DNA from: Tamarix chinensis
Taxonomy: Eukaryota > Streptophyta > Magnoliopsida > Caryophyllales > Tamaricaceae
DNA: 64,000 nucleotides
NCBI GenBank assembly: GCA_030549775.1
Contig: CM060172.1
Span: 60,306,023-60,370,022 of the forward strand
Reading direction: 5' to 3'
In this document: positions 13,576 through 32,241 of the stretch, piece after piece
How positions within the stretch are numbered: position 1 is the first letter of the stretch
How the letters are laid out: each line of letters starts with the position of its first letter
Position numbers and translations under genes: made by a program
The notes under the pieces: model-generated
The model's input: only the letters and a program-made list of their open reading frames with translations
Database searches by the model: none
Told to the model about the DNA's origin: nothing

Positions 13576-14352
13576 TAAGGTCCATAGGTACTATTTTAAT
13601 TCTTTATATAATTGATAGTTAAGTATGTAGCCTTTATCCAAATGGAGTGTATTTAACTACATGTTCTTTCACTACAGGGAGGACTACACTGATATTTTTG
13701 AAGAGGTTGTAGGGAGGACTATCCAAATGGGGTGATTTTTTTTCTCATTGTTATATAAGCCTCAAATTAAGGTTTGTGACTTGTTGGTGTGATGTTTTTG
13801 TAACAACATATGGTGATGGTTAGGTGATGTCTTTCTCTTAGCATTATAAGTTTATAACTATCCTATAGGACATCTTTTACCTTTTGGATTGTAAATTTCT
13901 TCCTTTCTAGTTAGTATTTTTTGGTTACTTACCTCAAGTTCAGTCAGGGCTTGAATCAAAGAGAGGTATTCACCTTCATCCATTAAAGAGAAGATCAAGT
14001 ATTCATTATAGGTATGTTATCAATGCTCTAATTTTCTTATTTACACTTTTTTGGACTTTTATTGTATTTATTTGTTAGTAATTATCAGTATATTTGATAT
14101 TATTGTGTATCATACAATGAGTGTATGATGAAATGCTAAATTTGATTGTTAGGTCCTCATGAATCATTAATACAATGAGTGTATTATTATTATGGTCCAA
14201 AGTGTAGAGTTTAAGTTGTAGGAAGTTATCAAACAAAGTAAAGCAAAAATATAAATTTATGCTTATAAATGTTTGCATTTATTTACATGGTTTCAAAAAT
14301 TAATAAGAATATGGAGTTAAAAATATCATATATGAATAAGAATAATCAATTC
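13576..14352. other. 3' region of hAT transposase gene
   Basis: AT-rich DNA after the stop codon, with no further recognisable exon. It probably contains the 3' untranslated region. Confidence 0.4.
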
Positions 14353-14700
14353 TCGGTTCAAGTCTGGTTCGGGTCGGTTCGGGTTCGGGTTAGAGTTCGG
14401 GTTAGTTCGGGTTAAAGTTAAAGTTCGGGTCGGTTCGGGTTTGGGTTAGAGTTCTGGTCGGTTTGGGTTCGGGTTGGAGTTCGGGTTGGGTCGGGTTTGA
14501 GGTGTGCTCGGTTCGGGTTATTATTGATTTTGGTCACTTCGGTTCGGATCAATTTAGGTTCGGGTCTTTATCGGATTAGCTAAATTCGGGTCGGGTCCAA
14601 ATTGAATCGAGTTGTTTCGGACTTTCGGGTTATGAATGGATTTTATTTTTCGGGTTACTATCGGGTTTCAAGTCGGGTTATTCGGGTTGGGTCAACTTTG
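14353..14700. repeat. right subterminal CGGGTTCGGGT-type minisatellite
   Basis: About 350 bp of degenerate TTCGGGTCGGTTCGGGTT words just inside the right terminus. The G-rich strand is again the plus strand, so the two subterminal arrays lie as direct repeats although the short terminal repeats are inverted. Confidence 0.85.
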
Positions 14701-14709
14701 CCAGGTCTA

Positions 14710-14717
14710 GGAGGGCG
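14710..14717. repeat. right 8-bp target site duplication of hAT element
   Basis: GGAGGGCG, identical to 4585-4592. Confidence 0.9.
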
Positions 14718-15301
14718 TCTATAAGTATAACAGAGGGAGGAATTCTAACGTGAGACCGATGCCTTAGCTGTAGGTGTTTCTGTTTGGCGCGTGAGAAGAG
14801 TAACCCTTGATCGGGTTGCTAAACCTACTTGTACAGTGAGTTGGCTTCACCATTTTTTCTATTATTATTATTATTATACGCAGAAGCAGCAGTAGCAGCA
14901 GCGGCTACTATTTTATTGTTGGGCAGCGGCTGATTCTCCGAGAAATTCAAAGCAGCGATACATATATCAAGCATATCATGAGCAAACTGCTTAGAAATAT
15001 GCAGCAGATTGTTTATATAATTATATGAAAGGTGACTTCTGCGTTATGTGACAAGATAAGTATGGTGGGGTATTTGAAACAGTGGTTCATAGCCAACCCC
15101 ATTTGTGGGACTGGGCAGGACAGATCGTCAGCTCCATTTCTCTAATGCTAATTTTACAAACAAGTTGATACAGGAAGAACGCCGATGTAGAAAGAAAGAA
15201 CCGCGTGGGAGGCCAACCATATACAGTTCTCAAGAAAAAGTAGATCCCATTCCGTTTAGAATAACACTTTTTGATCGCTTCCATTCACAAGCCATATACA
15301 G
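14718..15301. other. spacer between hAT and kinase gene, including kinase 3' UTR
   Basis: It holds a short (TTA)n tract at about 14858-14877, a CAG-rich stretch at about 14883-14905, and, next to 15302, the inferred 3' untranslated region of the minus-strand kinase gene. Open frames overlapping the end of the kinase gene are shadows. Confidence 0.5.
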
Positions 15302-24078
<8,777 letters not shown>

Positions 24079-25290
24079 TTGCAAAACAAACTATTCTTGA
24101 TCAGCTTTGATCACTCATTCATCTAATCAAACACGAACAAAGCTTCACCAAGCTAATCCCCAGAACTACAAATAAGAACTTGATTGCATCAGTTCGTAAA
24201 AAATAACAACCGAGCTAAAACAACATTACAGAAAAAAAAATGGTTCGATAATAAATAAATAAATAAATAAGTATATAGATCAAATGTATCTATGAAGACA
24301 GCAATTGCAGGGCAACCGAAGAGACTTTTCTTCCTCACCCATCATAAAACAGTGAACAAATCAAAAAGAACACCAATGAGTAGCACCCACCAGCGATGAT
24401 GAAATACAGGCAACGATTCCCTATCAGTGAATAATGCTAGACTAGCAGCAAAATCAAACGACTCACATTCTTAACCCGGTTATCAAGTCCAAATATAAAG
24501 ATAATAGCAAAATAAATATAACTCCAAGGCCCTAGCAATCATTCCCCCTATAAATCATACAGATAGAAGCACAGTAATAAATAGTTTGCCTAAGGAAAGG
24601 AAAATACAGAAAAAGAAAATATATACTATTAATAGACACTTAGAGATATCATCAAAACCATACTCCCAACTAGTGGTGTGAGAACAGAAGAGACAAAAAC
24701 TACATTTTTCATCAATTTTATCAAACTTAGAGATAAATTTAACATGAAAGCGTCAAATCGAAAGAAAGAAAAAAATACTGGCGCGGCCCCTAAAGTTTTA
24801 CCGAAGTTACGAAAAATTGATAGCTATACGTGTCTCCTTCACACAGATCCAAAGGGCAATTCATAACCGAACGCAAAAATTAAACAAATAAACGAAAAGG
24901 GCAGAGAAAATAAGAGCTATCTACTTCAAAACCCTAGAATCAGAGAGAAATATGCAAAACTGAATAGAAGAACTGGGCAAGAAAGTAAAAAATTACCGAG
25001 TCAAACTGTGCGAATTCTAAATGAAGATATGCGGAAAGACAAATCGATCTATAGATCAATCAATCACGAGCAGGAAGAGAGCAAAACTACTGGCAGCCTG
25101 GCACCGAATAGAGGCTTTCGTTACGAGAAGACCGACGGCAGAGTGTATAAGAGAGGAGAGAGAAAGACGAAAGGAAGGAAAAGGGACACAGGCTATAGTA
25201 GATCCATAATAATGGAGGTCTTCGGTCTTCTCACCCTCTTTGCTGTATTTTGTTGTCTTTTGCCATTTTCCCTTGCGGCTCCATGATGCT
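24079..25290 (-). promoter_or_regulatory. 5' leader and promoter region of the GSK3-like gene
   Basis: No coding sequence is supported here. On the minus strand, a GAGTCG|GTAATT-like donor near 24998 and a TTATTTGTAG acceptor near 24165 suggest a 5'-UTR intron, common in this gene family. The stretch at about 25000-25270 is CT-rich on the minus strand, typical of a plant leader, so the transcription start probably lies near 25200-25290. The exact start is inferred only. Confidence 0.45.
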
Positions 25291-25740
25291 TGGGTACTCA
25301 AAGATTAAGAAACACTCAACAAATGAGAAGTAATAATTAACAGTAAATGAAATACGTAATCAAATTTAGTTTTTTTTTTCTAACGAGGTGTTTGATGTTT
25401 AATTTTTTTTTTCCGTAAACATATTTTTACTGCACAGAAAATATTCGTGCAGTGAAAGATAATAATTCCCCTCACCCTTTAATTTAGCCTTCTTTTATTT
25501 TTGACCTATCCTTTCTGCCGACACATCTACCTTTCCTTCTTCTCTGATGTCCGGTGCTCTCTTCTTTCTTGCTGCGAGAAGAATTTTTTCCCCACAACAA
25601 CATATTTAAGGTAGGTTTGATTTTTAATTTATAATTTATAATGTATAATTATCTGTAAGTATAATTTTTTTTAATTAATTAGATGTAGTATAAATTTTTT
25701 TTTATTAATTAGATCTAGTAGATGTAAGTAAATTTTTTTT
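25291..25740. other. short intergenic stretch between kinase promoter and MULE unit
   Basis: AT-rich DNA. A small perfect hairpin (ACTGCAC...GTGCAGT) sits at about 25427-25460. A possible leader exon ending TTTAAG|GTAGG near 25612 could belong to the downstream PMD pseudogene, whose ATG directly follows an AAATTCAG acceptor-like sequence. No gene is called. Confidence 0.35.
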
Positions 25741-25945
25741 CATTAAGGAGATCGACAAATCTACTTACTTTCGGCAAAATCTGCCAATTCTGTTGTTGTG
25801 TTTCGGTAAAATGGATCGAAGGGAGGGGTGGGTTTCGGCAAAATGGACCGAAGGGAATGGTTAAGATCTGCTAAATTTGCCGATGTAGGAGGGGTTGCTT
25901 CGGTAAATTGTGCCGATTCCCGAGGGACGACTTCGGGCACCAACG
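25741..25945. repeat. left cluster of TTCGGCAAA / TTTGCCGA motifs
   Basis: Within 200 bp there are five or six variants of TTCGGCAAAAT, TTCGGTAAAATGG, AATTTGCCGA and TGTGCCGA, several paired as small palindromes (TTCGGCAAAATGGACCGAA). The same motif family recurs at 46640-48410 on the far side of the PMD/MULE gene pair. This suggests subterminal repeats of one element. Confidence 0.65.
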
Positions 25946-25984
25946 CCAATCCATGGGAATAAGTTTGTCGCTAGGGTTTTAGTT

Positions 25985-27530
25985 ATAATTATAATTATAT
26001 TTATTAATAATAATTTGTTAATTATAATTTATCTTAATAATATATTTTGATTATGGTTAATTGATTAATTTTAAAAAATATATTTTTAGATTTATTATAC
26101 TCTAATATTTGAATAAAATCTAGGTTTTAGTAAATTATCTTTCTATTATAGGATTTTGGTTATTTTTAGGATGTAAAATTATATATATTAGTTATAGTTT
26201 ATTAATAATATTAATTGTACTCTAATATTCTAATTAAATATAGGTTTGGTAAATTATATCTTTATTCTATAGTTTTGGTTATTTGTAGGATATATAATTA
26301 TATATATTAATTATGGTTTATTAATTATATTGATTATGCACTAATATTTTAACTAAATATAGGTTTGGTAAATTATCTCTCTATTGTAGGGTATTGGCTA
26401 TTTTTTGGAAGTGTAATTATATATATTAATTATGTTTTATTAATTATAATAATTATGCTCTCATAATTTAATTAAATATAGGTTCGGTAAATTATCTCTC
26501 TGTTCTAGGGTATTGGCTATATCTTTGATGTGTAATTATATGTATTAATTATGGTTTTTTAATTATATTAATTATGCTGTCATATTTTAATTAAAGATAG
26601 GTTCGCGTTTATTATTTGTAGGATATATAATTATATATATTAATTATGGTTTATTAATTATATTGATTATGCACTAATATTTTAACTAAATATAGGTTTG
26701 GTAAATTATCTCTCTATTGTAGGGTATTGGCTATTTTTTGGAAGTGTAATTATATATATTAATTATGTTTTATTAATTATAATAATTATGCTCTCATAAT
26801 TTAATTAAATATAGGTTCGGTAAATTATCTCTCTGTTCTAGGGTATTGGCTATATCTTTGATGTGTAATTATATGTATTAATTATGGTTTTTTAATTATA
26901 TTAATTATGCTGTCATATTTTAATTAAAGATAGGTTCGCGTTTATTATCACTAGGGTATTAGCTTAATGATTATAATTATAATTATAATTATATTTATTA
27001 ATAATAATTTGTTAATTATAATTTATCTTAATAATATATTTTGATTATGGTTAATTGATTAATTTTAGAAAATATATTTTTAGATTTATTATACTCTAAT
27101 ATTTGAATAAAATCTAGGTTTTAGTAAATTATCTTTCTATTATAGGATTTTGGTTATTTTTAGGATGTAAAATTATATATATTAGTTATAGTTTATTAAT
27201 AATATTAATTGTACTCTAATATTCTAATTAAATATAGGTTTGGTAAATTATATCTTTATTCTATAGTTTTGGTTATTTGTAGGATATATAATTATATATA
27301 TTAATTATGGTTTATTAATTATATTGATTATGCACTAATATTTTAACTAAATATAGGTTCGGTAAATTATCTCTCTATTGTAGGGTATTGGCTATTTTTT
27401 GGAAGTGTAATTATATATATTAATTATGTTTTATTAATTATAATAATTATGCTCTCATAATTTAATTAAATATAGGTTCGGTAAATTATCTCTCTGTTCT
27501 AGGGTATTGACAATTTGTTAGGATATGTAA
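25985..27530. repeat. AT-rich tandem array, about 110-120-bp unit with higher-order duplication
   Basis: Units share TAATTATATATATTAATTATGG, then TAAATATAGGTT(T/C)GGTAAATTATCTCTCT and AGGGTATTGGCTAT. A higher-order copy lies 333 bp on (26288 matches 26621). A larger one lies 994 bp on: 26007 matches 27001, with near-identity for over 500 bp. The array is upstream of the PMD pseudogene. It has no spacer/repeat regularity of a CRISPR and no coding content. Confidence 0.85.
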
Positions 27531-28211
27531 TTTGTATATATTAATTAAGGTTTATTAATGATATTTGTTAATGGTATATTTTAATTATGGTTAAGTTGAT
27601 TAAATTTGTTTATTATGTTTATAGATTTGTTAATACTTTGTTAATTATGTTATTGTACTATTTATATATGATTAGATGTTTATTAGATTTATTTATATTT
27701 TCATTAAATATGTTAAATATTGTTATGTGATGGGGATTATTAGTGAATGTTTTTAATTATATTGATAGGATAATAGGTTAGATTTGTTTAATATTTTTGT
27801 TAAATATATTTATAATAGATTAAATATGTTTATATTTGAATTATATTTAATTAGTTTGCTAATTTTTATGGAATATATTTGGATAATTCTGGTTGGAGTA
27901 TTGAAAAAATAGATGAGGACATACCATAATTAAATATACTTTAGTTGTTATATTATACTAAACTCCTACTAGTAAGTAATACAAATATTGTTGATATATT
28001 TAATTAATAAAGTAGAGGATTAATGTAAGATATTGTATTTGAGTTATATGGTTGGGTATACAGATCTCTTTGGCTATCATAATATGAGTTGATATTTATT
28101 AATGATATTAATTTCATGTATGTAATTAGGTTTTATTTATTTTATCACGTATTACCTTCAATTCATATACATAATTATAATTGACTTTGGGCATTTATTA
28201 TTGAAATTCAG
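27531..28211. other. AT-rich DNA upstream of PMD pseudogene
   Basis: No gene is seen. It ends in GAAATTCAG immediately before the ATG at 28212, which may be the acceptor of a leader intron. Confidence 0.4.
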
Positions 28212-28513
28212 ATGAGTCGCAGACAAGACAAAGTAGTAGATAGAATCGATGGTCGTCATGTTACTACTTCTTCACGACGTAACAGAACTGCTACTAAGCT
28301 ACCTGCGTCGATGGCTCGTTTGACAAATTTCGGAAGGAGTATTACCAAAGGATTACAACAAGGTAAGAAATCTGGAGAACAAGAACCGGAAGAAACATCA
28401 GAACAACAAGAATATGCAGAAGTTCCCGAAGAACCAAGGTCTAGTCAACAAGGTCATAAATTTCCATCATTTGCAGACTATGCAGGGCGTCCATCATTTG
28501 TGGCTGATGTTGG
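28212..28513 (+). pseudogene. PMD-type gene, N-terminal part, split by gypsy insertion
   Basis: An open frame begins MSRRQDKVVDR and is rich in basic residues, then in Glu/Gln (residues about 48-82). It ends, 100 codons in, at the left edge of the gypsy LTR. The frame is the same as that resuming at 40673. Without the retrotransposon and one copy of GTTGG, the two parts form one uninterrupted frame of 224 codons. The upstream part alone has no recognised fold. Its linkage to the downstream Gly-rich and plant-mobile-domain segments gives its identity. The interrupting insertion would have silenced this copy, if it was not already inactive. Confidence 0.75.
28509..28513. repeat. left 5-bp target duplication of gypsy element
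   Basis: GTTGG directly before the TGTAACACC terminus, repeated at 40668-40672. Confidence 0.95.
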
Positions 28514-30758
28514 TGTAACACCCCAAAATTTACTACCAAATTTTTTTTTTTTCAGCGGAAGTTTAAAACCAAAATACCGGGTGTTACCGCCGTAATTGGT
28601 GTAAGTCTGGCTTATAATACCATCCTCACACCAATCACAAGGCTAACCGTTACAAGTAAAACAAGGTAAGTAAACATAAGAGAACTTTAGAATGTAAATA
28701 AGAGTTTAGAGGTTATCTCCGAGTACACTATCCAACAAATACAAACAAAAGGGATACCATGGACCGAAGAGTCCAAAAAGGGTATCCGGGTAACATAGCA
28801 TCCGGATAACATGACTCTTCGCCCAACACCTAATAAAGATAGCGATCACTCTTCCCCATACAATATATCAAAAGCAGCAAAATCATCAACTGGGTCCTCA
28901 AAGACCTGCACAAAACCATCAGGGTCTTCTGCTCGTGGGAATGAGCAGCACCCGTAAAAAGGATGATCAGTACGCTACGTACTGAGTAAGGTAACAATAC
29001 AGTCAAACAGGGAACACATAAGTACATGCTTTCACAGTAATAGATAGTATACATGCGAGGTACAAGATTCAATACAAAGCAATTATTAGTTTGGATTCGT
29101 AATATGAGAAAATAACATGATCCAATATTTTATTTACGTTGAGTTCAGGGACCCCACTATTCTTAAACCGGTGGAACGGTCTGAAGCACCTCTCGGGGAC
29201 AACACACCCGAGCCACTATTATCATCCGGTGGAACGGATCCTACACCTCTCAGGGCAAAACGCTCCTGAGCCACTATTCTGAACCGGTGGAACGGCTTGA
29301 ATCACCTCTCAGGGACAACACACCTGAGCCACTATTATCGTCCGGTGGAACGGACCCTACACCTGGTCCTGACTCACGTAATCTTTCACTTTAAATAATT
29401 AGTGTCTTGTCCATTACTTAACTCATATCATATTCTTATTCACGTTGAGTATAGGGCCCCACTATTCTTAATCCGGTGGAACGGACTGAAGCACCTCTCA
29501 GGGACAGGACACCTGAGCCACTATTATCGTCCGGTGGAACGGACTCTACACCTCTCAGGGCAAAACGCTCCTGAGCCACTATTCTGAACCGGTGGAACGG
29601 CTTGAATCACCTCTCAGGGACAGGACACCTGAGCCACTATTATCGTCCGGTGGAACGGACCCTACACCTCGGCCCAACTCATGTGATCTTCCACTTTAAG
29701 TGATTAGTATCTTATTCATGATTTGTTTATGAGTACAACACATTCTTAAGGTAAGAAAGACACTAACATATAGATAACAATGCCTTTCCTCACAGGCTAC
29801 AAGCTTATTTACCCTCAAAAATCCTAAGTTCACATTTTAGGCATAACTCGTCTTATATCAAATCATTTACCCACCATATTTAGTATGTCCTCCTTAAATA
29901 ATATTGTTATTAATATATCTGAAACCCAAAGTCTAACTCCCACATCTCGCTCATGTAATAATAGCTTGATATCAAAAGTTACTATATACAAGGTTCCCAA
30001 AACCCTAAATTCACATGTCGTTCATAACTTTTCCTAGGATACTCAAATAATTACAAAATCTAATATACAGTCCCAAAATACCAATATTAGCAACATATCC
30101 AAAATTCGTAGCCTAACTATAATATTTTACACATGTGATAATGACATTATCGCTTTAGAGTTACTGATTCCCAAATTAGGCCATTCTCCAACCCGAAGAA
30201 CTTATGACATTCACAATCATGCCCGAACACTTCACATGATATTTATTAGCATACTATAATCCTTCTAACCTATCTTAAAATACCAAAATTTTCATATTAA
30301 CCCATATTGACCAAAATACCCCTAAGGATAGCCGATAGCCCTTATTTTCTCAAAAACTTATATTTTCTGTACCATCATTTCCCACTTGTCATGCTTATTA
30401 GGCCCATATTATTCTTCCACACATTATACTCTCCCATAAAAATTTGGTATAGCGTAACAGTAACATACCGACATTACTTTTATCGTTCAAACTCCCTTAT
30501 AGCACATACTCCAAAATTACCACAACAAATCATTAACAGCATACAATTAACAATAATAATACACATAGCCATTCAAAAATTTAACACAAGTCCCTAAACA
30601 TTGACTAGTATCCTTACAGAAAAAGCTCCGGTCTCTAAGCACGCTTAGCCTATTCCGGCTCTTCCGATACCTCCGGTAATTCACCTAAGAAAGTTAGCAA
30701 CACTATAATTACCAACTTAATATTGATAGGTGACATAATAATAATACTACTATTGATG

Positions 30759-30797
<39 letters not shown>

Positions 30798-30863
30798 GTA
30801 GTAGTAGTATTATTAATGATAATAATGATGATAATATAATTATCTTTAAATTTACTAAAACAC

Positions 30864-30900
<37 letters not shown>

Positions 30901-32079
30901 CGCATATATACATTACGGGACTTACGACTTAAAACACACACACGGGCAGCGTCTCACGTTCCGTGCATGCAACGTGAGTGCACGACAAGAGGGGAGGGCT
31001 GGCTGGGAACTGCAGAGAGAGGGGGAGTGGTCGAAGGTGCTGGTGCTGCGGGGGAGGGCTGAGCGACGGTGGAACAAAGAAAAACAGGGCTGCTGGCTGG
31101 TTTGGGCGACGCGCAGGGCTGCGGTGGAGGGCTGTCGAACCAAACAAGCCGAGAAAGACCAGGAAAAAGGAGGGAGAAGGTAGAGGGCTGCAGTGGTGGA
31201 GTGGTGCAGGGGCAGTAACGCAGGCTTGTTGGCTTGGGCTGGGGGTCGAAGCTGCAGAAAACAGAGGCAGGGAAAGAGGAGGAAGGAAGGAAAGGGGGTC
31301 GGGGAGGAGAAGACGGTAGGGGCTGGTGGTGCAGGGGAGAGCTGCGGTTGGCGATGGCAGCGACAGGCAGAGGTCAGGGCGGTGGCAACGGTTGGCGGCT
31401 GCGAAGGTTGGAACCGGCAGGGATGGTATGCAGAGAAGAGAGAAAATAAAGAAAGCAAAGGGAGAGTAAATGGCAGGGCATTTATTGCTACGGGAAAGGG
31501 AAAGAAGAAGCAAACTAACTATAGCACATGACAATGTAACCGGGAGAGGGAAAGAGGAACGAAAAAGATACAAAGAAAGAAAGAAAAACAGTAAACATCG
31601 GGAATGATGGATACGGACAGCAGAGGAAAAATATAAGGCGTGCACGCAAGTGTCTGATAGAAAAAAAAATGTGCACGCAAGGATAAGGAACAGGAAGAAG
31701 AGGAAAGAGAAAAAGAAAGGAGAAAATAAATAGATAACTAAAATAAAAATAAAAGAAAATATGGATTAGATTAAAATAATTTAGGTTAAAGTATTATGAT
31801 ATATATATACTAAATAATTATTTCGAAAAGGGAATAAATCGGATAAAGATAGGTTTAATAAAACGGAAAAATGTACAATAATTCGAAGTAAATTTTAGGA
31901 TTTTATTTTGGATTATGGATTAAGGTTGAAATAAATAAAATAAAATAAAATAATTAACTAAGGTTTAAGACTAGAGAGTAAGGGTAAAATTAAAAGGATA
32001 AAATTTGTTTTGAGAATAGAATTGGGTTACAATATTAATTATTTGAAATTAAGGTTACCTTAAATTTCGGGGTATTACA
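28514..32079 (-). repeat. gypsy 3' LTR (left copy), 3566 bp
   Basis: It begins TGTAACACCCCAAAA and ends GGGGTATTACA. It contains a hairpin array (29150-29670), a (TAA)n/(TAG)n tract at about 30757-30812, a (TA)n tract at about 30869-30894, and a GC-rich purine-skewed segment at about 30950-31500. Long low-complexity open frames in that segment are on both strands and are judged non-coding. Confidence 0.96.
29150..29670. repeat. hairpin-forming tandem array in left LTR (two blocks of four about 58-bp units)
   Basis: Each unit runs CCACTATT...CCGGTGGAACGG...CACCTCTCAGGG...CCTGAG. It contains two small inverted repeats: CCG-GTGGAA-CGG, with a constant GTGGAA loop, and CTCAGG...CCTGAG. The blocks lie at about 29152-29362 and 29450-29670, separated by about 85 bp. 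Paired bases change together between units: CTCGGG/CCCGAG against CTCAGG/CCTGAG, and ATCCG/CGGAT against GTCCG/CGGAC. An identical array is in the right LTR. Confidence 0.85.
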
Positions 32080-32092
32080 TCACTACCCCCTT
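32080..32092 (-). other. gypsy polypurine tract
   Basis: Read on the minus strand, AAGGGGGTAGTGA lies directly before the TGTAATACCCC start of the 3' LTR. It is the expected plus-strand primer for reverse transcription. Confidence 0.8.
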
Positions 32093-32241
32093 AAAAGGGA
32101 CTTCGTCCCCGAAGTCAAGAAGTTGAGGTTGGGTAAGAAGAGAGAAAGAAAGAAAGGGAGGTGACATTGATGGTTAACTCTACCGGAGCTGACACTACAC
32201 TACCAAGGACTACCCCCTTAAAAGGGAGAGAACCTCGAACT
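32093..32241. other. gypsy internal 3' spacer
   Basis: A short non-coding stretch between the end of pol and the polypurine tract. AAAAGGGACTTCGTCCCCGAA contains a small inverted repeat. Confidence 0.5.

Larger units (their letters stand above)
4593..14709 (+). mobile_element. complete hAT-superfamily DNA transposon, 10.1 kb
   Basis: The left end reads TAGAGGCGGCAAACGGG. The right end, read on the minus strand, is TAGACCTGGCAAAGTTG. The short imperfect terminal inverted repeat therefore shares TAGA and GGCAAA, a form usual in plant hATs. A perfect 8-bp target duplication flanks the element. Inside, in order, are a G-rich subterminal array (about 4611-4990), about 3.4 kb of AT-rich filler with duplicated blocks, a gene-like region holding a BTF3 fragment (9341-9680), AT-rich DNA, an intact transposase gene (11386-13575), and a second G-rich array (14353-14700). 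At 10.1 kb it is long for a hAT, because of the filler and captured DNA. The intact transposase and perfect target duplication suggest it is recent and possibly autonomous (inference). Confidence 0.88.

Noticed and set aside
25008..25301. overlapping frames of 60-90 codons at the kinase 5' end
   Set aside because: They lie in the CT-rich leader/promoter, with composition typical of untranslated sequence.
25427..25460. ACTGCAC...GTGCAGT hairpin as a MULE terminus
   Set aside because: No matching sequence at the other end and no 9-bp target duplication; too short to support.
25985..27530. possible CRISPR-like or satellite array
   Set aside because: Units are directly tandem and AT-rich with no unique spacers; a plant nuclear tandem repeat, not CRISPR.
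30929..31645. 238- and 178-codon frames in the LTR (also 39510-40233)
   Set aside because: Low-complexity Pro/Ser/Leu composition from a skewed GC-rich segment, with overlapping frames on both strands; no domain.
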